A stretch of 59,860 bases of DNA from CANLBN01 sp050633825 (lineage in GTDB: Bacteria; Pseudomonadota; Gammaproteobacteria; Pseudomonadales; Cellvibrionaceae), in the NCBI GenBank assembly GCA_050633825.1, contig JBOEHG010000022.1:1-59860 (forward strand), given 5' to 3'. Numbering within the stretch: the first letter of the stretch is position 1; each line of letters begins with the position of its first letter. Below, piece by piece: positions 17,994-26,194 of the stretch. The translations under genes and the position numbers were made by a program. The notes under the pieces were generated by a model. The model was given only the letters and a program-made list of their open reading frames with translations. It had not been told where the DNA came from and did not search any database.

Positions 17994-18239
17994 TTAAGCG
18001 ACTTCGAGTTCTTTGACGTAATCGTTTAATTCAGTAAACCCACCAATATGTTCTTGGCCATGAAAAATTTGTGGCACCGTTTCAACGGGCTTACCGATCG
18101 TTTTCTCTAAATCTGCTTTACTAATACCTTCTGCGTTGATATCAATCCAGCGAAAATCAAACTCTTTATTTTCAAGTAGTTGCTTTGCTCGCACACAAAA
18201 ACCACAATCAGGACGACCAAAGACGGTAAAACGTTGCAT
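17994..18239 (-). CDS. grxA: GrxA-type glutaredoxin with CGFC active site
   Basis: Small thiol-disulfide oxidoreductase that uses glutathione, 81 residues. The ATG at 18239 is chosen over an upstream in-frame start because an AGGAG lies 7 bases before it and E. coli GrxA begins at the same place (MQTVIFGR). Active-site cysteines are Cys12 and Cys15. ETVPQIF contains the cis-proline, and HIGGF binds glutathione. The stretch DINAEGISKADL...GKPVETVPQIF matches E. coli Grx1 closely. The active site reads CGFC instead of CPYC; the two cysteines are kept, so dithiol chemistry is expected. It converges on aroF and shares its terminator. Confidence 0.92.
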   Translation of the reverse strand: MQRFTVFGRPDCGFCVRAKQLLENKEFDFRWIDINAEGISKADLEKTIGKPVETVPQIFHGQEHIGGFTELNDYVKELEVA

Positions 18240-18374
18240 AGCTGTGCTCCTATTACATAATAATGTCAATTAGATGCGCTTATTATGGGGGCAATTGTGT
18301 ACCAGATAAAATTAAAAGCTTTAATACAGACGATTAATTTTGATTATGTATCAATTGGCTGATATGGACCTAAA

Positions 18375-19394
18375 TCAAGAAAAGGGATAGATGCCCACCG
18401 CTTTACGCAGTTTACCTAAGAAAGGCGTAGCATAATCTCGTGCCTTTTCAGCCCCTTCTTTCAAAACGCTCTCAATATATGCTGGATTCGCCAATAATTC
18501 GTTATAGCGCTCACGAGCATCACCCACTTCATTATTCACCAGCTCAAATAGCTGCTTTTTGGCCTCTCCCCAAGCAATGCCATCTAAAAATGCTTGTCTC
18601 ATTTCTTCCGTCTGCTCTTTTGATGCAAAGGCTTGCCATACTTGAAAAACTGTTGAGCTATCCGGATCTTTAGGCTCTCCGGGCTCAAGCAGGTTGGTTT
18701 TGATTTTATTGATGTGCTTCTTTAATTTCTTTTCAGGTAAAAACAGTGGGATGGTATTGTTATAGCTTTTGCTCATCTTACGGCCATCTAAACCCTGTAA
18801 TACAGCAACATGATCATCGACCACAGACTCAGGTAAAGCGAAGTGCTCACCGTAATGATGATTAAAGCGTGCCGCAATATCACGGGCCATCTCAACATGT
18901 TGAATCTGGTCTTTACCAACAGGAACGTGGGTGGCATTAAACATAAGAATATCCGCTGCCATCAATACCGGGTAGCTGTATAAACCCATTGTGACACCAA
19001 AATCAGGGTCTTCATTGGCTTCTTTGTTAGCATCAACCGCTGCTTTATAGGCATGTGCTCGATTCATTAAGCCTTTGGCGGCCATACAGGTCAACAACCA
19101 ACATAACTCAGGGATTTCGGGCACATCGGATTGCCGGTAGAAGACGACATTATCGGTATTTAACCCCAAAGCCAACCAAGTCGCGGCGATTTCCATACCC
19201 GATTGATGCACTTGTTGTGGGTCTCGAGATTTAATGAGCGCATGAAAATCGGCTAAAAAGTAAAACGATTGATTTCCTTCTTGCCGACTTGCTTCAATCG
19301 CCGGACGAATAGCACCCACATAATTGCCTAAATGAGGGGTTCCTGTGGTTGTAATACCAGTTAACACACGCTGTGCTGACGATTTTTGCTGCAT
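18375..19394 (-). CDS. trpS: tryptophan--tRNA ligase TrpS
   Basis: Class I aminoacyl-tRNA synthetase charging tRNA-Trp, 339 residues as usual. The HIGH-like signature is TPHLGNY (19-25), and KMSKS is at 206-210. Other family stretches are YPVLMAADIL (138-147), VPVGKDQIQHVEMARDIA (157-174) and NRAHAYK. The start is ATG 19394. It sits about 100 bp downstream of a RidA-family gene in the same direction. No anti-TRAP-like or attenuator structure is seen upstream. Confidence 0.97.
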   Translation of the reverse strand: MQQKSSAQRVLTGITTTGTPHLGNYVGAIRPAIEASRQEGNQSFYFLADFHALIKSRDPQQVHQSGMEIAATWLALGLNTDNVVFYRQSDVPEIPELCWLLTCMAAKGLMNRAHAYKAAVDANKEANEDPDFGVTMGLYSYPVLMAADILMFNATHVPVGKDQIQHVEMARDIAARFNHHYGEHFALPESVVDDHVAVLQGLDGRKMSKSYNNTIPLFLPEKKLKKHINKIKTNLLEPGEPKDPDSSTVFQVWQAFASKEQTEEMRQAFLDGIAWGEAKKQLFELVNNEVGDARERYNELLANPAYIESVLKEGAEKARDYATPFLGKLRKAVGIYPFS

Positions 19395-19492
19395 AAATAA
19401 AACTCAAGACTAATAAAAATAGAGAGAACAATAATAACGAGGGGGGCAATAATAACGATTTATCCCTAACACTGCCAACCTGATTAATATTT

Positions 19493-19900
19493 TTATGGGT
19501 GACGGTAAACCTGTAAATCAATTTCGACTAATGCATTCCCTGCCAACCCCGTTGTCCCCACGCAAGTTCGAGCAGGTAAACGGCCTTGATCAAAATAGCT
19601 TTTATAAACCGTATTCATCTTTTCATAATCTCGCTCAAAATGCGTAAGATAAATACGTGCACGAATAACATCAGACCAACCTGTCCCCATACGTGTTAAT
19701 ACATTATGTAAATTGCTCATAACTTGATGAGTTTGTGCTTCAATACCTTCCGGCATTGGTAAGCTATTATCAACTGGATCCATTGGCATTTGGCCAGTGA
19801 CCTCAATCCAGCCATTGACTTCAACAGCATGTGAGAAGGGTGCTATTTTATCAGGGCCATCATCGAAGTTATGGAAGATAATCGAGGGTTTATCTGACAT
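19493..19900 (-). CDS. RidA/YjgF family protein (imine/enamine deaminase family)
   Basis: 135 residues. RidA proteins hydrolyse reactive enamine/imine intermediates. The key Arg111 in LPARTCVGTTGLAGNALVEID is present, as is the acidic residue Glu126 that follows in active members; PFSHAVEVNGWIEVTGQMPMD is the usual N-terminal strand pair. It differs from archetypal RidA (about 128 residues, N-terminal TxxAP) and may belong to one of the Rid subfamilies, so no symbol is given. A clear AGGAG lies 8 bases before ATG 19900. It lies between apeB and trpS, all leftward. Confidence 0.9.
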   Translation of the reverse strand: MSDKPSIIFHNFDDGPDKIAPFSHAVEVNGWIEVTGQMPMDPVDNSLPMPEGIEAQTHQVMSNLHNVLTRMGTGWSDVIRARIYLTHFERDYEKMNTVYKSYFDQGRLPARTCVGTTGLAGNALVEIDLQVYRHP

Positions 19901-19935
19901 ATGCTTTACTCCTCTACTTTAGCGGCTAGATTGCC

Positions 19936-21249
19936 TTATTGAGTAAGCTTATAGGATAAAAAGCGTTGTAATACTGACAACAGCATCACGCCATCCTTTG
20001 CACCAGCCAATTCGCGGATGGAATGCATGGCAAACGTGGGTAAACCAACATCCAATGTTTTCACACCAATTTCAGTTGCAGTAATTGGCCCAATAGTACT
20101 TCCGCAACCTAAATCACTGCGAGTGACAAACTGTTGCGCGGGCACATCTGACAAAGCACAAAGGTGTTTAAAGATACTACTGGTTTCACTATTAGTCGCA
20201 TAGCGCTGGTTAGCATTGACCTTAATCACAGGTCCCTGATTCAATAAGGGCCCGTGGTTATTATCATGCTTATCCGTGTAGTTGGGATGAATACCGTGGG
20301 CATTATCCGCTGATATCATCATTGAACGGTCAATAACCCGCAAGCGTTGTTCGTTATCAGGTAACAATCTTTGTAAACACTGTTCTAGCATGGGTCCTTG
20401 AGCGCCACAAGCAGAAGCACTACCCACTTCTTCATGATCATTGCAAACCAATAACGCTGGACTATCGTCATTCATGTTTATTAAGGCTTGTAAGCCGATA
20501 TAACAACTGAGTAAGTTATCCAGTCGCGCCGATGCAATAAATTCTTGGTTGAATCCAATAGTATCCGCGCTTTGCGTATCATAAAAGCATAACTCGTAAT
20601 CAAGTATTTTTTCACAATCATTCACACCTTCGAGCGATAACTGTTGTTGCAGTAACTCACGAAAGTTAATCTTCTTTGTGTCTTCTACTTGCATCAGTAC
20701 AGGTGGAATATGCTTTTGCTTATTGATTTTATTGCCTTCATTCGCGTCCCTATGCAGATGAATAGCCAAACTAGGGATAACGGCCAAAGGACGATTAAAA
20801 TTAACTAAGCCTGATGTAATCTCACCGCTTGTATTCAGATAGTTAACGCGACCTGCAATGGACAAATCACGGTCGAACCAAGGGTTTAATAAAACGCCCC
20901 CATAAGGTTCAACACCCAACTGAAAATAGCCTTTTTCATGCATTTCAGGGTTTGGTTTCACTTTTAAACAAGGACTATCGGTATGTGCGCCTAACATACG
21001 AATACCTTGCTCTTTCATTTTTTCTGCATGGTATCGAAACGCAATAATGGATGAATCATTACGTGTAAGAAAATAACCTTTTCCCGTCTTCAATTGCCAT
21101 GCATCAGCTTCATGCAATTGTTCAAAACCTGCTGCAGATAGCTGACTCGACATACACTCTACCGCATGAAACGGACTTGGCGACTGGTTTAAGAATGTGA
21201 TTAAGCCTTTATTAAAACCTTGGTTAGAAAACCCTGTTGTTTGACTCAT
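19936..21249 (-). CDS. apeB: M18 family aminopeptidase
   Basis: 437-residue zinc aminopeptidase of the aspartyl-aminopeptidase (M18) family; bacterial ApeB removes N-terminal residues from peptides. Metal and catalytic residues lie in GAHTDSPCLKVKP (His, Asp), VCNDHEEVGS (Glu-Glu), ISADNAHGIHPNY (Asp, His) and the late MHSIRELAG (His). FQLGVEPYGGVLLNPWFDRDL is a family stretch. There is no signal peptide, so it is cytoplasmic. Its upstream region carries three 13-bp tandem repeats (21271-21309), which end 22 bp before the start codon and could modulate the promoter. Confidence 0.95.
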   Translation of the reverse strand: MSQTTGFSNQGFNKGLITFLNQSPSPFHAVECMSSQLSAAGFEQLHEADAWQLKTGKGYFLTRNDSSIIAFRYHAEKMKEQGIRMLGAHTDSPCLKVKPNPEMHEKGYFQLGVEPYGGVLLNPWFDRDLSIAGRVNYLNTSGEITSGLVNFNRPLAVIPSLAIHLHRDANEGNKINKQKHIPPVLMQVEDTKKINFRELLQQQLSLEGVNDCEKILDYELCFYDTQSADTIGFNQEFIASARLDNLLSCYIGLQALINMNDDSPALLVCNDHEEVGSASACGAQGPMLEQCLQRLLPDNEQRLRVIDRSMMISADNAHGIHPNYTDKHDNNHGPLLNQGPVIKVNANQRYATNSETSSIFKHLCALSDVPAQQFVTRSDLGCGSTIGPITATEIGVKTLDVGLPTFAMHSIRELAGAKDGVMLLSVLQRFLSYKLTQ

Positions 21250-21270
21250 ATGTTATTGCCTTTGATAAAG

Positions 21271-21309
21271 CTGTTACTATAAACTGTTACTATAAACTGT
21301 TATTGTAAA
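21271..21309. repeat. three 13-bp tandem repeats upstream of apeB
   Basis: CTGTTACTATAAA occurs twice exactly (21271-21283, 21284-21296) and a third time with two changes (CTGTTATTGTAAA, 21297-21309). Read on the minus strand, the direction of apeB, each unit contains TTTATAGT, a passable -10 hexamer. The array ends 22 bp from the apeB ATG at 21249, so copy number could change promoter spacing or 5' UTR length. Confidence 0.75.
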
Positions 21310-21361
21310 TAGCCCGTGATGTTATTTAACTGTCTATCTATTATTAGATACAGATTTGAGA

Positions 21362-22162
21362 TTACATAAAGGTCCAAAGTAATAAAAAACCGCCTAATAT
21401 TAACCGATAAATAACAAATGGCATCATACCGATACGATTAATAAACTTTAGGAAATAATGGATACAAAGGAATGCACTGGCAGCAGATAAAACGGCTCCT
21501 AACAATAAATCACCCCAGTTGACAGACGGTAAGCTCAACAACTGTACCGTTTTATAACCACCACTTAATAAAATAATTGGAATCGCCAATAAAAAGGAAA
21601 AGCGTGCCGATGAATCCCGACTTAATCCACACAATAGAGCCGCTGTAATAGTAATGCCTGAACGAGACGTACCCGGTATTAATGCCAATGCTTGAGCAAA
21701 ACCAATAATCAATGCAATGGTTACTGTCATTTTAGTTAAATCATGAGTCGCTTTATGTGAAGCGCGATCGGCATATCCCAAGAGCAAACCAAAACTAATA
21801 GTTGTCATTGCAATAACAAAAGTCGTGCGCAAGTGCCCTTCAATAAAGTCATCAAATAACAAGCCAATAATGCTAGCTGGAATGGTTGCCAACGCGATAT
21901 ACCATGCTAAGCGACTATTATCGGTGTGCCCTTTACCGGCCAAGCTTCCCAGCCAGTCTGAAATGATGGCAATAATGTCTTGCCTAAAATAAATAACCAC
22001 AGCCGCTAAGGTGCCGACATGCACCGCCACATCAAATGCTAATCCTTGTTCAGGCCAACCTAATACGCCAGTGGGTAAAAGTAAATGTCCCGAGCTGGAG
22101 ATAGGTAAAAATTCCGTAATACCTTGAATCAAGGCTAGAACGATAATATGTAAGGTTTCCAT
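21362..22162 (-). CDS. uppP: undecaprenyl-diphosphatase UppP (BacA)
   Basis: 266-residue polytopic inner-membrane phosphatase that recycles the undecaprenyl carrier lipid for peptidoglycan and other glycans; its overproduction is known to give bacitracin resistance. The two inverted-repeat signatures are present: QGITEFLPISSSGHLLLP (14-31, with catalytic Glu and Ser) and PGTSRSGITITAALLCGLSRDSSARFSF in its usual place (about 163-190, active-site Arg). About eight membrane helices. It lies between tsaB and apeB in the same direction, with a 112-bp upstream and a 110-bp downstream spacer. Confidence 0.97.
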   Translation of the reverse strand: METLHIIVLALIQGITEFLPISSSGHLLLPTGVLGWPEQGLAFDVAVHVGTLAAVVIYFRQDIIAIISDWLGSLAGKGHTDNSRLAWYIALATIPASIIGLLFDDFIEGHLRTTFVIAMTTISFGLLLGYADRASHKATHDLTKMTVTIALIIGFAQALALIPGTSRSGITITAALLCGLSRDSSARFSFLLAIPIILLSGGYKTVQLLSLPSVNWGDLLLGAVLSAASAFLCIHYFLKFINRIGMMPFVIYRLILGGFLLLWTFM

Positions 22163-22272
22163 TAAGTTAAATCCAATAAAGTAATAACAGGTCCATCAAG
22201 CAGGTTCTATCAAGTCAATATCCGTCAAATAAATTCCAACAAACAGCCTTCACCAAGATAGTTTGTAGTAAT

Positions 22273-22986
22273 TTACACCCCTCTAATACGTTCTCGCTTT
22301 TTCCAGCTAATTTCATTGCGTAAATAAGTCAATTTGGCATCAGTTGGTTTGAGCAGCTCACCTTTCTTATAAAGATCAGCCCCCAATTCAGCAACATCGT
22401 AAGCAGCAGGATAGAATTGTTGATTTTTATAAGCCGGTTCTAACTGATCAAAAACCGGATAATGCCAACCAGAACCCACTGCAGCGATATACTCATAGGG
22501 TAATTGAATAATGTTTTTATAACAGTCCTCAGGACTTGATACTTGCTCTACTATGACTTTTTCTAACTGCCCATTTTTGTCAACAGTGTAAGCTGACCAG
22601 TAAACTTCATCCATCCGTGCATCAATAATAGGTAATACAAGCGTATTCGATAACTGTTGTAAGCGAACAGCACTTTTTGCCATAGTGTCTAAACTGGAGA
22701 CTGCAATTAATGGTAAATCAGCACCATAAGCTAAGCCTTGGACAACACTCAACGCAATACGTAAGCCAGTAAATGAACCCGGGCCACAACCATAGGCAAT
22801 AGCATCCAATTGTTGCAATGATAGACCTGTGTCAGCGAGTATTGATTCCACCATAGGCAAAAGGCGCTGAGTGTGTTCACGTGGGGCAATAATGAGGGAT
22901 TGATTGGTGCTGTTATGTGTTTTCAATGCAACAGAACAGGCATCACTCGTAGTATCAACAGCTAGAATCGTAGGCATAGTCGTCAT
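22273..22986 (-). CDS. tsaB: tRNA threonylcarbamoyladenosine biosynthesis protein TsaB
   Basis: 237-residue ASKHA-fold scaffold protein that pairs with TsaD and TsaE to make t6A at position 37 of ANN-decoding tRNAs. The N-terminal ILAVDTTSDACSVAL and YGCGPGSFTGLRIALSVVQGLA (around residues 65-85) are diagnostic. It lacks the metal-binding histidines of TsaD, as expected. The start could be ATG 22986 or the Met three codons on; neither has a strong ribosome-binding site. It is the first gene of the leftward run tsaB-uppP-apeB, though spacers over 100 bp make a single operon uncertain. Confidence 0.95.
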   Translation of the reverse strand: MTTMPTILAVDTTSDACSVALKTHNSTNQSLIIAPREHTQRLLPMVESILADTGLSLQQLDAIAYGCGPGSFTGLRIALSVVQGLAYGADLPLIAVSSLDTMAKSAVRLQQLSNTLVLPIIDARMDEVYWSAYTVDKNGQLEKVIVEQVSSPEDCYKNIIQLPYEYIAAVGSGWHYPVFDQLEPAYKNQQFYPAAYDVAELGADLYKKGELLKPTDAKLTYLRNEISWKKRERIRGV

Positions 22987-23156
22987 TCATAAATTTGATG
23001 GCATTATAATATAAATAACACTACAAACGACTTATCTTAAAAACAAATCAGCTATTTATCTTCTCAGAAGCGAATATCAAGATAATAACAATAGACAAAG
23101 CCACTAGAAGGTAAGCAGAAAGCAGCTAAAGACCGCTAGAAAGTATAGGAAAACAA

Positions 23157-23188
23157 AAAAGCCCCTATCTTATTGGATAGAGGCTTTT
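23157..23188 (-). terminator. rho-independent terminator after the histone H1-like gene
   Basis: Minus-strand RNA would form AAAAGCCUCUAUC paired with GAUAGGGGCUUUU (one G-U pair) around a 6-base loop, followed by U residues. It starts 24 bases after the stop codon at 23212. Confidence 0.85.
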
Positions 23189-23211
23189 GACTGGTAATTT
23201 AAGCTAAAAGC

Positions 23212-23934
23212 TTATTTTTTAGTTTTACGACCTCGTTTTGCTGCTTTTTTCTTAGCAGGTTTACGTGCCGCAGGCTTTTTAGCCGGTGCTGCTTTGGCTT
23301 TTTTCTTTGCCTTACGCTTTTTAGGCTTGGCTGTAGCCTTCTTTTCAGCTGCTTTTAACTTGGCAGCAGCTTTCTTACTAGCGGCTTTAACTTTGCTAGC
23401 AGCTTTTTTGGCTGCCGCTTTTACTTTTTTAGCATTAGCAGTAGCACGCGCTTTTTTCCATTTTTTCTCAAAGGCAGCTGCTGCTTTTTTCAAATCAGCT
23501 TCTGATTTCGATTCCAGACTAGCAGCAACTGCTGCTACTTGCTCTTTTGCCGCAGCCTCAGCTTGCTTAACCGCATCTGCAGCTTTTACTTTAGCAACAG
23601 ATAAATTAGCCGCTTTTAGCTTATCTTTTAGTTGAGCCGTCTTGGCAGCAGCCTTTTTGACAGCATTTGTCGCACTTACGGCAGTGCGTTTGCTGGCAGC
23701 TGTTTTAGCTTTAGCAGCTTTCTTTTTAGCGGCAGCTGCTTTTTTACGGGCAGCATTCACTGAAGAAGCTTGTTTTTTAATATCACCTTGTAATTTTGCT
23801 AATGCAGCTTCAGCTTTAGCAACAGCGGGTGATACGACTTTTTTGGTGGTGGTTTTTTTGGCGGCGGGCTTTCTAGCAACAGACTTACGTTTAACACGAC
23901 GTTTTGTTGTAGATTTTTTTGCAACTCTAGCCAT
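23212..23934 (-). CDS. AlgP-like, histone H1-like Lys/Ala-rich DNA-binding protein
   Basis: 240 residues made mostly of Lys and Ala with Arg near both ends. The start at ATG 23934 is preferred to an upstream in-frame Met, because AGGAG sits 6 bases before it and the protein then begins MARVAKKSTTKRRVKRKS. The middle (about 45-180) is an Ala/Lys/Glu-containing helical, probably coiled-coil, region. The end (about 195-240) has KPKKRKAKKKAKAAPAKKPAARKPAKKK, PAKKP-type units like eukaryotic H1 and Pseudomonas AlgP (AlgR3). Expected to bind DNA electrostatically and compact it. It is followed by its own terminator and preceded by a long AT-rich non-coding region. Confidence 0.85.
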   Translation of the reverse strand: MARVAKKSTTKRRVKRKSVARKPAAKKTTTKKVVSPAVAKAEAALAKLQGDIKKQASSVNAARKKAAAAKKKAAKAKTAASKRTAVSATNAVKKAAAKTAQLKDKLKAANLSVAKVKAADAVKQAEAAAKEQVAAVAASLESKSEADLKKAAAAFEKKWKKARATANAKKVKAAAKKAASKVKAASKKAAAKLKAAEKKATAKPKKRKAKKKAKAAPAKKPAARKPAKKKAAKRGRKTKK

Positions 23935-24112
23935 GGGAATCTCCTCGGAAAAGATGATAATGTCATGGATCAATTATTGTTATGAAACGTTGAAGTTTCA
24001 GTACAACACCTGCAAATTATAGTACGCAATTCAACGTTCACCACAAATAGTATTTGAAAAAACGCTTTTTTGCACCATTTTCATCGTTTTTTTTGCAAAA
24101 AAGTAAAAAAAA

Positions 24113-24138
24113 TTGGTATTTTTTTGAAAAAATACCAA
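24113..24138. repeat. perfect 12-bp inverted repeat in the AT-rich block
   Basis: TTGGTATTTTTT and its exact complement AAAAAATACCAA are separated by TG. It lies about 180 bp upstream of the H1-like gene start and far from the adk stop, so it is not an ordinary gene-end terminator. It may be an operator, a cruciform, or an early transcription stop. Confidence 0.6.
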
Positions 24139-24517
24139 ACAAACTCTTTTTTTCACTAAAAATTTATCGTAATTAAGAAGTTTTCACTGAGATATTCATT
24201 CGATAATAAAGAATAAAAAACTACAAAATCCTATTATCGAGTTTATTTCTTCATTTCTGATTAAAGAACTTCAAAAAATAAGAAAGAAGCAAGTAAAGGA
24301 TGAAAAGTTTGTATTTCATAGTTCTCACAGAATGATTTCATGAAATAAACAATACTGAAGTCGTATAAAAGCATAATGAGTCTGCTATAAAACTATATAT
24401 AGAAAAGTAAAATATAAAAATATTGAAAGTATGGCGTCATTCTAGAAATTAAAGTCAAAAAAGCCATTATCATAAGCCCGTTAATAGCGTGAGCTTATGT
24501 ATTTCCCCTAGATACAA

Positions 24518-24540
24518 AAAAAGCCCTTATAGGGCTTTTT
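24518..24540 (-). terminator. rho-independent terminator of adk
   Basis: A 10-bp perfect stem, AAAAAGCCCT / AGGGCTTTTT, with a 3-base loop and further T residues on the minus strand, 24 bp beyond the adk stop codon. Confidence 0.92.
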
Positions 24541-24564
24541 AGTCAATTCATAATAATAATGAAG

Positions 24565-25218
24565 TTATTTTAACGCAGTGATCAACTGTTGTTTGATGCC
24601 ATCAACATCACCTACACCATTAACCTGGCAGTATTTGGGTGGCGCCGAGCCTTGTTGATCCGTAATATTTTGATAAAAATCTACTAGCGGTTCTGTTTGA
24701 TCATGATAAACGGAGAGTCGCTTACGTATGGTTTCTTCCTGATCATCTTCTCGCTGGATAATAGGTTCACCGGTTTCATCATCCACACCTTCTGTTTTAG
24801 GTGGATTATAGGTTACATGATAAATACGACCCGACGCTAAATGAACCCGTCGACCACTCAAGCGACTGACAATTTCTTCATCATCAACATGAATTTCGAC
24901 CACATGATCAATGGCAACACCGGCCTCAAGCAAAGCTTGAGCTTGTGGAATCGTACGAGGAAAACCATCAAACAAGAAGCCGTTAGCACAATCAGCCGCA
25001 CTGATACGCTCTTTAACCAAGGCTATAATTAAATCATCGGATACTAAGCCGCCAGATGCCATTATATCTTTCACCTGTAAACCAAGATCCGTACCCTCTT
25101 GTACCGCCGCCCTTAGCATGTCGCCTGTGGAGATTTGGGGTATCCCAAACTGCTCCATAATATGTTTTGCTTGGGTACCCTTGCCTGCACCGGGGGCACC
25201 TAATAAGATCACTCGCAC
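24565..25218 (-). CDS. adk: adenylate kinase
   Basis: 217-residue long-form AMP kinase (ATP + AMP = 2 ADP). P-loop GAPGAGKGT is at 8-16, the AMP-binding region is ISTGDMLRAAV, FLFDGFPRTIPQAQAL follows, and the LID domain (about 122-159) includes GRRVHLASGRIYHVTYNPPK. The LID carries His and Asp/Glu rather than four zinc cysteines, as in most Gram-negative enzymes. The start is GTG at 25218, supported by an AGGAG 7 bases upstream and by alignment to E. coli MRIILLG. A hairpin terminator follows. mazG lies 154 bp upstream in the same direction. Confidence 0.97.
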   Translation of the reverse strand: MRVILLGAPGAGKGTQAKHIMEQFGIPQISTGDMLRAAVQEGTDLGLQVKDIMASGGLVSDDLIIALVKERISAADCANGFLFDGFPRTIPQAQALLEAGVAIDHVVEIHVDDEEIVSRLSGRRVHLASGRIYHVTYNPPKTEGVDDETGEPIIQREDDQEETIRKRLSVYHDQTEPLVDFYQNITDQQGSAPPKYCQVNGVGDVDGIKQQLITALK

Positions 25219-25372
25219 TTTAAAGCTCCTGTGTATTCTCTACGTAAATATGTTCGATTTGAGGGGTTAGCTATTATTATTTTGGGGAATTTTATGGGCA
25301 AAACAACAATTTTGACCAATTGGCTAAGATAACACGTAGGCAAGCTTAATCTCAACCAAAACAGCGGTAGAG

Positions 25373-26194
25373 CTATGACTCTTTTGCTTGTTGCCACCAT
25401 TCATTAAGCGTCTGCATAGATTGCGCATCTAAGGAGGTCGACTTGGCTTCAGCGATAGACTCCATTTTATTAAAACGCTGCTCGAATTTGCTATTGGCTT
25501 TTCTGAGGGCTGTTTCAGGCTCCACTTTTAAATGCCGAGAGAGGTTGATAACGCTAAACAGTAGATCACCCAGTTCTTCTTCTATGGCGACTGAGGATGC
25601 AGATTCTGTTGCTTCTTTCAATTCTGCTATTTCCTCTGCAATTTTTTCGTAAACCCCATCGGTACTATCCCAATCGAAACCGACAGAAGCCGCCCTCTTT
25701 TGCAATTTGGTTGACCTTATTGTGGCGGGTAAGGCTGTTGGTACATCGTCCATAATGCCGTGATAGCCTTTTTGTTCTCTCTCTTCTCGCTTAGTTGCTT
25801 CCCAAGTAGCTTTTATAGAGGCTTGTCGGCGGTCGACATCCAGACAATCTAAATCAATGCGGCTATCGAGAGTGCCATCCGGAAATACATGCGGATGTCG
25901 CCGTAATAGTTTTGCGGTAATAGACGAAGTAATATCATCAAAAGAAAAGCGTTGATCTTCTTTGCCTAGCTGACTATAGAAAACCACTTGGAACAGTAAA
26001 TCACCCAGCTCTTCTTTTAACTGTTCAACATTATCTTGCTCTATGGCATCAACTACTTCATATGCTTCTTCTAGAGTTGAAGCGGCAATTGTTCGATAAC
26101 TCTGATCAAGATCCCACGGGCAACCAAAATCTGGCTCTCTTAGGCGAGCCATCAATGTTAATAAATCATTGATCGTGTAAGTTTGTTGACTCAT
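25373..26194 (-). CDS. mazG: nucleoside triphosphate pyrophosphohydrolase MazG
   Basis: 273 residues with two MazG all-alpha domains. The first contains EEAYEVVDAI...LKEELGDLLFQVV (about 37-70) and the second EIAELKEATES...IEEELGDLLFSVI (about 165-200); both have the E-E-x2-E / E-x2-D metal motifs. It hydrolyses NTPs to NMP and pyrophosphate and in E. coli is linked to the relA locus. Here its ATG overlaps the relA stop codon by 4 bases, so it is translationally coupled to relA. No mazEF toxin-antitoxin lies between, unlike E. coli. Confidence 0.95.
   Translation of the reverse strand: MSQQTYTINDLLTLMARLREPDFGCPWDLDQSYRTIAASTLEEAYEVVDAIEQDNVEQLKEELGDLLFQVVFYSQLGKEDQRFSFDDITSSITAKLLRRHPHVFPDGTLDSRIDLDCLDVDRRQASIKATWEATKREEREQKGYHGIMDDVPTALPATIRSTKLQKRAASVGFDWDSTDGVYEKIAEEIAELKEATESASSVAIEEELGDLLFSVINLSRHLKVEPETALRKANSKFEQRFNKMESIAEAKSTSLDAQSMQTLNEWWQQAKES

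Larger units (their letters stand above)
23935..24564. other. 630-bp very AT-rich intergenic block upstream of the histone H1-like gene
   Basis: No believable coding frame on either strand. The part next to the gene (about 24050-24170) is made of T and A tracts and holds a perfect inverted repeat (24113-24138). The part next to adk holds the adk terminator (24518-24540). The middle (about 24170-24480) shows only short runs and no repeat or RNA gene that I can recognise. The A/T tracts suggest intrinsically bent DNA; the block presumably holds the promoter of the H1-like gene, but I cannot place it. Confidence 0.6.

Noticed and set aside
23294..24022. Long + strand open frames rich in Ala, Phe and Leu opposite the H1-like gene
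   Set aside because: They are mirror images of the Lys/Ala-rich codons on the minus strand, with no ribosome-binding site and no family match.
24261..24290. GAACTT at about 24265 as a third sigma-E promoter
   Set aside because: No TCNGA lies 16 bases downstream, and it points away from the H1-like gene.
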